Below, in pieces: positions 6,542 to 12,049 of a DNA stretch of 22,170 nt. A program made the translations under genes and the position numbers. The stretch spans positions 1 to 22,170 of the IMG/VR virus record IMGVR_UViG_3300021376_000396; one strand, 5' to 3'. The stretch comes from a virus. The notes below the pieces were generated by a model. It worked only from the letters and a program-made list of their open reading frames with translations. It had not been told where the DNA came from and searched no databases. How positions within the stretch are numbered: the stretch's first letter is position 1; each line of letters opens with the position of its first letter.

Positions 6542-6870
6542 GCTTTTTTAATTCTGAAATCGTTCAGGAACAACTTCAATCAATTTACGACAACTATCTA
6601 GAACTGCAAAAGAATGCAGAAGCAATTGGCGAAATGCCAAAAGATAAAGCAATTAAACACATAGAAAAAACTAAGGCACTCATTGAGAAGCAAAAACTTT
6701 TCTATATTAGACTTCAATTATCTTCTTGTGAAGACGAAGATGCAGCTGATATGAGACATCGTATCGACTTAATTACCAACATGTTTGGATACAATACTTT
6801 GTCAGAATCTCTTGATTCTATGACGAAATATTTGGACAACGTGCGGGCATCGCTTGACAAGGTGGACTAA
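6538..6870 (+). CDS. DUF1825 family protein
   Basis: This 110-residue helical protein begins MSFFNSEIVQEQL, a start I recognise as that of the cyanobacterial DUF1825 family, whose members begin similarly (FFDSEIV-like) and are about 105 residues long. The later KALIEKQKLFYIRLQLS segment (from 6685) also fits. No enzymatic motif is visible and no function is known to me. Its presence between gp59 and gp32 breaks the T4 order and points to acquisition from, or sharing with, cyanobacteria. It overlaps gp59 by 4 nt, and its 3' end carries a strong sigma70-like promoter for gp32. The family assignment is from memory. Confidence 0.75.
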   Translation: MSFFNSEIVQEQLQSIYDNYLELQKNAEAIGEMPKDKAIKHIEKTKALIEKQKLFYIRLQLSSCEDEDAADMRHRIDLITNMFGYNTLSESLDSMTKYLDNVRASLDKVD

Positions 6871-6882
6871 ATAGAGTATCAT
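6854..6882 (+). promoter_or_regulatory. Sigma70-type promoter TTGACA-N17-TATCAT for gp32
   Basis: An exact TTGACA (6854-6859) and TATCAT (6877-6882) are separated by 17 nt. The expected start is near 6889, some 45 nt before the gp32 ATG. The -10 box overlaps the left arm of an inverted repeat centred at about 6888. The promoter sits at the end of the DUF1825 gene and gives gp32 a transcript of its own, apart from read-through from the operon. Confidence 0.7.
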
Positions 6883-6910
6883 ACCTTTGTTGGTATGATC
6901 ATCCAACAAA
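6878..6910 (+). promoter_or_regulatory. Inverted repeat / candidate pseudoknot in the gp32 leader
   Basis: ATCATACC (6878-6885) and GGTATGAT (6892-6899) form an 8-bp perfect stem around the loop TTTGTT (6886-6891). That loop is fully complementary to AACAAA at 6905-6910, which would make an H-type pseudoknot. An A/T-rich unstructured stretch then leads to the CGGAGA ribosome binding site (6922-6927). T4 gene 32 mRNA has a leader pseudoknot to which gp32 binds to repress its own translation, and this arrangement resembles it. Alternatively the 22-bp dyad is a DNA operator, as it overlaps the -10 box and start site of the promoter above. Confidence 0.5.
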
Positions 6911-6933
6911 TACAATTAATACGGAGAATACAA

Positions 6934-7872
6934 ATGTCATTTGCAACCCTCAAAAAACAATCCAATTCAGTTTTTGAGAAACTGACTAAGGAGGTCGAGA
7001 AGATTTCCAATCCTGAAAGTAGTTCTGGTGCTGATGAACGCATCTGGAAACCAGAAATGGATAAGTCAGGTAATGGTTATGCAGTTATTCGATTCCTGCC
7101 TGCCCCTGATGGAGAAGACATTCCCTGGGCCAAGGTGTGGAGTCATGCGTTCCAAGGTCCTGGTGGTTGGTATATTGAGAACAGTCTCACCACCCTTAAC
7201 AAAAAGGATCCTGTTGGCGAAATGAATCGTCAACTCTGGAACAGTGGTAGCGACGCAGACAAAGAGATCGCACGTAAACAGAAACGTAAACTGAGTTACT
7301 ATGCTAACATCTATGTTGTGGAAGATCCTGCACATCCAGAGAATGAAGGACGAGTCTTCCTCTATAAGTTTGGCAAGAAAATCTTTGATAAAATCATGGC
7401 AGCAATGCAGCCAGAATTCAAAGATGAAACCCCCATCAACCCCTTCGACTTCTGGCAAGGAGCAGACTTCAAAGTGAAGATCCGCAAGGTGGATGGATAC
7501 TGGAACTATGATAAGTCTGAGTTTTCTCGTCCTGGTACTCTCGGTCGTATGACTGATGACGAACTAGAGGCAGTTTGGAAAAAGCAATATTCCTTGGTTG
7601 AATTTACAGCAGATTCTAACTTCAAGACCTATGAAGAACTTGAAGTACGTCTTAACGCAGTGCTCAACTCTAAAGCTCCTGCTCGTCGGGTTGATCAAGA
7701 GACTGAAGAGGATGAGATGTTTGCACGTCCTTCCTCTCCCTCTAGTTGGAGTGAAGAGGTTAGCACCTTTCGTTCTAACGTGAGTACAGCTGTTCCTTCT
7801 CTCCCGACTTTCAATAGCGAGGAAGAGGATGATGACCTAAGTTACTTTGCTCGTCTTGCTGATGAGGAGTGA
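6934..7872 (+). CDS. 32: Single-stranded DNA-binding protein gp32
   Basis: This encodes 312 residues from ATG 6934, with CGGAGA upstream; an ATG at 6895 lies inside the leader hairpin. T4 gp32 (301 residues) coats single-stranded DNA during replication and recombination. The N-terminal basic SFATLKKQSNSVFEKL corresponds to the cooperativity domain. The core segments YANIYVVEDPAHPENEGRVF and KFGKKIFDKI match the T4 fold closely. The C-terminus is acidic (EEEDDDLSYFARLADEE), as expected for the domain that recruits gp59 and other partners. There are no cysteines at all, so the T4 zinc site is missing. A strong terminator follows. Confidence 0.95.
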   Translation: MSFATLKKQSNSVFEKLTKEVEKISNPESSSGADERIWKPEMDKSGNGYAVIRFLPAPDGEDIPWAKVWSHAFQGPGGWYIENSLTTLNKKDPVGEMNRQLWNSGSDADKEIARKQKRKLSYYANIYVVEDPAHPENEGRVFLYKFGKKIFDKIMAAMQPEFKDETPINPFDFWQGADFKVKIRKVDGYWNYDKSEFSRPGTLGRMTDDELEAVWKKQYSLVEFTADSNFKTYEELEVRLNAVLNSKAPARRVDQETEEDEMFARPSSPSSWSEEVSTFRSNVSTAVPSLPTFNSEEEDDDLSYFARLADEE

Positions 7873-7896
7873 AACCAAAATCGCATGTTAAAAACC

Positions 7897-7929
7897 AATG
7901 GGGCGTTCAAAAATCGCCCCATTTTTTTT
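7897..7929 (+). terminator. Intrinsic terminator after gp32
   Basis: A 9-bp stem AATGGGGCG (7897-7905) / CGCCCCATT (7915-7923) with a 9-nt loop is followed by a T-run (7922-7929). It ends the plus-strand operon and lies at the junction with the convergent minus-strand baseplate genes. On the minus strand the same stem is followed by a weaker T-rich tract, so some bidirectional action is possible. Confidence 0.9.
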
Positions 7930-7940
7930 ACTAAAAACGA

Positions 7941-7957
7941 AATGTTAAGAAATGTTA
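7941..7957. repeat. 17-bp repeat copy 1 (AATGTTAAGAAATGTTA)
   Basis: This intergenic 17-mer occurs again, identical and in the same orientation, at 16010-16026. Each copy is itself two AATGTTA units 10 nt apart. Copy 1 lies between the gp32 terminator and the end of gp53. The two-unit layout with 10-nt spacing is like a binding site for a dimeric regulator. Confidence 0.6.
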
Positions 7958-7961
7958 AAGA

Positions 7962-8666
7962 TTATTCTAGGTCTGGGTCTGATTCAGTATCAAATACTTT
8001 GGCCTTATAGAACAACTCGTCATCATCAGAACTATCTTTGACATCTTGAGATGTAATGTCTGAACTGAACTGATATCTCAGTAACCTTTCCATCTCAGCA
8101 ATAAAATCATCGATAACAAATGGGTTGATCAGATATATTGACCGCTTTTCTTCATTTTTAGTATACTCATATTCGTAATTCGATACTGGTCGTACTAAAC
8201 TATCACTACCAATTACGGTTCCATTTGGCAGGGTAAATTTGTAGTCTATGTCTACAACTGTTCCTTCTTCAACTACTTCAATACCCTGATATTCTACTTT
8301 CTTAGTTACATAATGATAAAGTCCTTCTATATTTGTTCCATATTTTTTTCTGAAGTAGATATCAAATTCATCATTTGATTTAGGCCATTGGGAATATACA
8401 TTGACAATATTATTTGTTAATAATATTACCCATTCATATTTTGGAGAACCATATATGCGTTGTGAGACTTGATATGGTTTATCATCTCCAAAAATCACAT
8501 ACTTTTCAAAGGTCATAACTGCCTTGTTTTTTGAAAAGTCCATTGTAGTTCTTCTGAAGATATTCTTCATCACTACATATTCTTGGTCCCAAGTATTCTT
8601 AGAACCAGGATATCCAACCCTTATGTTTGGTACAATTGAAAAGTAATGTTTATCATTCTGTGCCAT
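7962..8666 (-). CDS. 53: Baseplate wedge protein gp53
   Basis: This 234-residue protein is recognised as T4 gp53-like (196 residues in T4), a wedge component that joins wedges to the central hub. Indicative segments are HYFSIVPNIRVGYPGS near the N-terminus and PYQVSQRIYGSPKYEWVILL (residues 64-83), a LysM-like area known in gp53. The C-terminus is acidic. It is the last gene of a minus-strand trio and starts 2 nt after the gp48 stop, so it is probably coupled to gp48. No ribosome binding site of strength is seen. It converges on gp32. Confidence 0.88.
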   Translation of the reverse strand: MAQNDKHYFSIVPNIRVGYPGSKNTWDQEYVVMKNIFRRTTMDFSKNKAVMTFEKYVIFGDDKPYQVSQRIYGSPKYEWVILLTNNIVNVYSQWPKSNDEFDIYFRKKYGTNIEGLYHYVTKKVEYQGIEVVEEGTVVDIDYKFTLPNGTVIGSDSLVRPVSNYEYEYTKNEEKRSIYLINPFVIDDFIAEMERLLRYQFSSDITSQDVKDSSDDDELFYKAKVFDTESDPDLE

Positions 8667-8668
8667 GT

Positions 8669-9700
8669 TTAGAACCCAGCTGCTGCGTCTTGTGCGGTTA
8701 CATATGCAACCTCTTTAAATGTTGTATCAATTTGAACTGCTGGAACAAATTGGTCATTTGTAGTTACATATCCTCCATCTGGTGTATATCCAACGTTAAA
8801 AGTTTCTAAGATACAGTCTTTGAATTTATATACATTGTGCATCTCACCACCACTTGTATATGAACCACCAGAATAACCAACTCTTACCATTCTTAGACGG
8901 AATCTATTTGGTACGGAAAGATATCTACCAGCAGAGCCAGATCCGTAGGGAGATTCCCCAAGAGTAGTAGCAAGGGACCCAGTTGGAGCAGCTGGCGTCG
9001 CGCTTTTTGCTTTGTCACCTGTAGCAGTTGCAGGTTTGTATGTACTACTGGTAAAGTTTGGTAGCATATTCGTTTTAAAAAAAGTAATAATATGATTTAT
9101 TGTTATTGCTTCTTGTTTATTTCTCGCAACCATTTTCCACTGGAATGGGTGAGATCTAAATGTAATCCCAGTAAAAATTTGTTCTTCAAATGGGTTGAAT
9201 ATTTTTCCTTGAGTCACTGCAGATAAAGCAGATCCCGAGACCTGACCACCGACACCTATGGAACCAGCTAGATTTTCTGCTCCCTTTGCAATGTTATTGA
9301 ACAATGCTTCTGGTGATGCAGCACCAGCAGAGGCTTGGATAGCTGAAACAATCCCACCGTTACCTGTTGTCCCTAGCATTTCTGCAGCCATTTTTCCAGC
9401 GACACCAAATGCCATGTTAGAATAATTTGCTTGATATGAAACACTTAAATTTTGTGGCATGTACAAAAATACACTATCACCTTCCTTACTTTGATCTTGA
9501 ATCGACTTTGCCTCCGCCGCCCCAGCGTTACTTAGTACGGCACCTTTATTGTATGTAACTTCGACCGCAGTAATTTTTAAGAAATCAATAAATGCTGTTG
9601 GAAAAGAAGCACCAGGATTGAACAGACCTCCTAATTCGGCTGCTCCTGCTCCATCGGCTCCTGTGACTGGTGGTGTAACTGGATAATAGAAATTTGCCAT
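8669..9700 (-). CDS. 48: Baseplate tail tube cap gp48
   Basis: This 343-residue protein is close to T4 gp48 (364), which sits on the hub and, with gp54, starts tail tube growth. Visible features are a small-residue-rich N-terminus (TGADGAGAAELGGLFNPG), a segment DSVFLYMPQNLSVSYQANYS, a glycine/alanine-rich centre, and a C-terminal tube-like part with ITFRSHPFQWKMVARNKQEA, RFRLRMVRVGYSGG and YTPDGGYVTTNDQFVPAVQI. These resemble tail-tube-fold proteins. It starts immediately after the gp4 stop and has GGAA upstream. I am sure of the tube-related baseplate class and fairly sure of gp48 rather than another tube-like member. Confidence 0.8.
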   Translation of the reverse strand: MANFYYPVTPPVTGADGAGAAELGGLFNPGASFPTAFIDFLKITAVEVTYNKGAVLSNAGAAEAKSIQDQSKEGDSVFLYMPQNLSVSYQANYSNMAFGVAGKMAAEMLGTTGNGGIVSAIQASAGAASPEALFNNIAKGAENLAGSIGVGGQVSGSALSAVTQGKIFNPFEEQIFTGITFRSHPFQWKMVARNKQEAITINHIITFFKTNMLPNFTSSTYKPATATGDKAKSATPAAPTGSLATTLGESPYGSGSAGRYLSVPNRFRLRMVRVGYSGGSYTSGGEMHNVYKFKDCILETFNVGYTPDGGYVTTNDQFVPAVQIDTTFKEVAYVTAQDAAAGF

Positions 9701-10135
9701 TTAGATTTTTAATTCCTTCTCGGTTAATATGATAAATTCCCACATATGATCATGACAAAATTCTTCTGCTGCTTTCCACTTAGCTTTATTTATGGCATAA
9801 GTTACAACTTCATTAATATAATTTTTTGTGTTTCTCTTTTGTGTTGGTGGTTCAATAGTTTGTTTGAATGGTTTAACTTCCACCAAGTATTTTTTCACAT
9901 TACCTTGTTTGTTTTTTACCTTAATAAAAAAATCAGGAAAATATCTATGCCGTTTGCCATCTGCAGGAGAGATGTACGGTATGTGCAATTCTTCACTACC
10001 CCACTGTAAGATATTGTCGTTGGTATCACAGTATTTCATAAACTTAAGTTCCCATGAAGATCTAAAGATAATGTTTTTAGAATCTCCCAAGTATTTACCA
10101 GGATTTGATGGGGTGTACTTTCCTTTATACGACAT
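9701..10135 (-). CDS. 4: Head completion protein gp4
   Basis: This 144-residue protein is near T4 gp4 (150 residues), the head-completion protein required before tails can join. It has an endonuclease-like (TnsA/PD-D/ExK) look: FRSSWELKFMKYCD (E at residue 29), YFPDFFIKVKNKQG (D68) and KKYLVEVKPFKQ (E87, K89). These three spaced acidic and lysine positions agree with a metal-dependent nuclease fold. It is the first gene of the minus-strand trio; its promoter is probably the GATAAATA motif at 10157-10164. No ribosome binding site is visible, and the leader is only about 15 nt if that promoter is used. Confidence 0.88.
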   Translation of the reverse strand: MSYKGKYTPSNPGKYLGDSKNIIFRSSWELKFMKYCDTNDNILQWGSEELHIPYISPADGKRHRYFPDFFIKVKNKQGNVKKYLVEVKPFKQTIEPPTQKRNTKNYINEVVTYAINKAKWKAAEEFCHDHMWEFIILTEKELKI

Positions 10136-10140
10136 AAATA
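10133..10140 (+). promoter_or_regulatory. T4-type late promoter CATAAATA for gp54
   Basis: CATAAATA differs from the T4 late consensus only at the first base. It overlaps the gp4 start codon on the other strand and lies 26 nt before the gp54 ATG. It faces the minus-strand motif at 10157-10164. Confidence 0.65.
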
Positions 10141-10156
10141 ATATTAATCATAGATC

Positions 10157-10164
10157 TATTTATC
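10157..10164 (-). promoter_or_regulatory. T4-type late promoter GATAAATA for gp4-gp48-gp53
   Basis: On the minus strand the bases 10164 to 10157 read GATAAATA, one mismatch from the T4 late consensus. It lies about 22 nt upstream of gp4 and ends one base before the gp54 start codon. With the opposite motif it forms a 32-bp two-way promoter. Confidence 0.65.
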
Positions 10165-10165
10165 G

Positions 10166-11092
10166 ATGACAGTAGCAGTAACAAGTTTGTCGGGTGCAAA
10201 TAGTTTCCAAGGATTTAGATCTTTGACGCAACGACATCCTCCTTCGTATAACAATCTATATTGGGTTAGATTTCGTAGGAAGCCTAATGTGCTGGCAGGA
10301 AGTGACTTTAATGCTTACTTCAACAATGGTGTTACAAGTGGCCCAGGTCACGATAAATCTAGATTGCTGACTTACTATGCAACTGATGTAACGGTTCCTA
10401 GCAGACAAATCACAACTGGAGAAATAAAATCTGTCGGATCACAATGGAAATATCCAACAGGTACTTCATTTAGTGAGATTAGTATTCAATTTATTGTTCC
10501 TAGAACTTATTTCACGAGGACTTTCTTCGAAAGATGGATGAACTACACCGCCTCAGATGCTGGTCAGTATGTATCATGGTATGATGATGCGGTATGCACA
10601 TACCTAGATATTTTTAAATATGAACGTGGTGGAGTTAAACCATATAACGTTGCAGCATATACAAGTGGTAGTCTTGCTGCTAGTACTGGATCACACCCAG
10701 GAACAGTAAGTTGGAATAGATGTATAGGATCATGGACTATGCAAAATGTATATCCATTTAATATTAGTAGTATGCAGTTACAATCTGGGCCTGCAAATTA
10801 TGCTACAATGGAAGTATCATTCTACTTTGAGAGATATCGCTTCTTTGTTCCTTCAGAGTCTTCGGCACTTCAATATGAGACGCCTGCAAGTACTGTAGGA
10901 TCAGCAGGTGTTAAGGCATCAACCGCTGCTCTCAATGCTTCTCTCGCAGCTGGACCTGCACCAACGACTGGAGGTACTCCTACGCTCATCACCACTGCCG
11001 GCCCTGGCGGTGCTGGCACTCCAACAGTTACGACTGTACCCCCTGCAGCATCAGCAGGAGCGACACCTTCAAAATCGGGTCCAGGAAAGTAG
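10166..11092 (+). CDS. 54: Baseplate tail tube initiator gp54
   Basis: This 308-residue protein is close in size to T4 gp54 (320), which with gp48 nucleates the tail tube. Segments FRSLTQRHPPSYNNLYWVRF, YYATDVTVPSRQITTGEIKS and FERWMNYTASDAGQYVSWYD give the look of a tail-tube (gp19-like) fold and fit cyanophage gp54 as I recall it. From about residue 235 the sequence turns into a low-complexity Ala/Pro/Thr/Gly tail (positions 10868-11089), probably flexible. There is no clear ribosome binding site. It lies opposite to gp4 across a shared late promoter region and is followed by gp26. Confidence 0.78.
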   Translation: MTVAVTSLSGANSFQGFRSLTQRHPPSYNNLYWVRFRRKPNVLAGSDFNAYFNNGVTSGPGHDKSRLLTYYATDVTVPSRQITTGEIKSVGSQWKYPTGTSFSEISIQFIVPRTYFTRTFFERWMNYTASDAGQYVSWYDDAVCTYLDIFKYERGGVKPYNVAAYTSGSLAASTGSHPGTVSWNRCIGSWTMQNVYPFNISSMQLQSGPANYATMEVSFYFERYRFFVPSESSALQYETPASTVGSAGVKASTAALNASLAAGPAPTTGGTPTLITTAGPGGAGTPTVTTVPPAASAGATPSKSGPGK

Positions 11093-11099
11093 ATAAATA
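11092..11099 (+). promoter_or_regulatory. T4-type late promoter GATAAATA for gp26
   Basis: GATAAATA begins on the last base of the gp54 stop codon and lies 33 nt before the gp26 ATG. It is one mismatch from the T4 late consensus and is followed by an A/T-rich leader with GGAG near 11123. Confidence 0.65.
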
Positions 11100-11132
11100 A
11101 ATTTATAATATATTATTGCAACTGGAGTAATT

Positions 11133-11846
11133 ATGCCTTTACCTAAATTAGTGGTTCCTGAATATGAATTGGAATTGCCATCAACTAAAGAGACAGTTAA
11201 GTATCGCCCATTTCTAGTTAAGGAGGAAAAATTACTCCTCACTGCCATGCAATTGGGTGAAGAAAAAGATATGATGAATGCTGTTAAGACCATCATTAAA
11301 AATTGTACTAACTTAAAAACAAGAGTAGAAGAATTATCTACCTTTGATATTGAATATGTCTTTCTCAGAATTCGTTCTAAGTCTGTTGGTGAAGTCTCTA
11401 GAGTTGTAGTTACTTGTCCTGATGATGGTGAGACAACGACTGAAATTGATATTGATTTGGAAGAAATTCAAGTAGTTTTCCCAGAAGGACATACGACTAA
11501 AATTGAATTGACAGATGATATTGGTATTATTATGAAGTATCCTTCATTGGATATGTTTATCAAACTTAATTTCACTGGTGAAGATATTACTGTCGATAAC
11601 ATGTTTGAACTATCTGTATCTTGCATGGCTCAGATCTATCAAGGTGACGAAGTATATGATTGCAGAACATATTCCAAGAAAGAAGTTATGGAATTCCTTG
11701 AGGGTTTAAAAAGTAGTGAGTTTGCAAAAATTCAAAACTTTTTTACCACTATGCCTAAACTAGAGCATGAAATTGAAGTTGAAAACCCCAATACTGGAGT
11801 GGTAAGTAAAATTAAATTGGAAGGTCTGGGAAGTTTTTTCGCATAG
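11133..11846 (+). CDS. 26: Baseplate hub assembly protein gp26
   Basis: This 237-residue protein is recognised as the T4 gp26 family (208 residues in T4). The start MPLPKLVVPEYELELPST, followed by YRPFLVKEEKLLLTAMQ (from 11202), is typical, as are VVVTCPDDGE and IIMKYPSLDMF. T4 gp26 is needed for hub assembly and may act like a chaperone. GGAG precedes ATG 11133. The 3' end holds T_TTT_TTC (11834-11840) two codons before the TAG stop, and an open -1 frame continues to 12049. A minority of ribosomes could therefore make a roughly 305-residue gp26-extension fusion, like G and GT in lambda tail assembly. Confidence 0.9.
   Translation: MPLPKLVVPEYELELPSTKETVKYRPFLVKEEKLLLTAMQLGEEKDMMNAVKTIIKNCTNLKTRVEELSTFDIEYVFLRIRSKSVGEVSRVVVTCPDDGETTTEIDIDLEEIQVVFPEGHTTKIELTDDIGIIMKYPSLDMFIKLNFTGEDITVDNMFELSVSCMAQIYQGDEVYDCRTYSKKEVMEFLEGLKSSEFAKIQNFFTTMPKLEHEIEVENPNTGVVSKIKLEGLGSFFA
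11834..11840 (+). promoter_or_regulatory. Candidate -1 ribosomal frameshift site T_TTT_TTC
   Basis: In the gp26 frame the codons read AGT TTT TTC GCA TAG, so T_TTT_TTC is a canonical X_XXY_YYZ slippery heptamer. Slipping back one base moves translation into the frame that stays open to 12047. I see only weak downstream pairing (for example GCAT 11841-11844 with ATGC 11856-11859), and no clear stimulatory pseudoknot or internal ribosome binding site. Confidence 0.6.
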
Positions 11847-12049
11847 CCCTACTTCATGCTACATTAGAGAGTCATCTCGAAACAAACTTTGCGTTAATCC
11901 ATTATCATAAATGGTCTTATAATGATTTAGAAAATATGGTTCCATGGGAGAAGGCATACTATGTTGAGAAACTTCTTGGTCACCTAAAACAAGAAGAAGA
12001 AAGATATAAGAAACAACAACAAGCAGCCAAAGGTCAGCAGAGTCTCTAA
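11840..12049 (+). CDS. -1-frame extension of gp26 (gp51-position, tail-chaperone-like)
   Basis: After the slippery site, 69 codons run without a stop to TAA 12047-12049, which overlaps the next ATG (TAATG). The product begins RIALLHATLESHLETNFA, continues HYHKWSYNDLENMVPWEKAY, and ends in a charged helix rich in Gln, Lys and Glu. No ATG, GTG or TTG opens this frame before an internal ATG at 11936, which would give only 37 residues, lack a ribosome binding site and cut the conserved-looking part. The place between gp26 and the tape-measure-like gene matches T4 gene 51 and the lambda G-T junction. Homology to T4 gp51 (249 residues) cannot be checked here. Confidence 0.6.
   Translation, partial: RIALLHATLESHLETNFALIHYHKWSYNDLENMVPWEKAYYVEKLLGHLKQEEERYKKQQQAAKGQQSL

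Noticed and set aside
7066-7458. Minus-strand open frame of 130 codons opposite gp32
   Set aside because: gp32 is unmistakable on the plus strand and the antisense frame has no ribosome binding site or family likeness.
10223-10252. TTGACG-N18-TATAAC promoter-like pair inside gp54
   Set aside because: It lies well inside a late structural gene with no gene start nearby and has mismatches in both boxes; probably chance.
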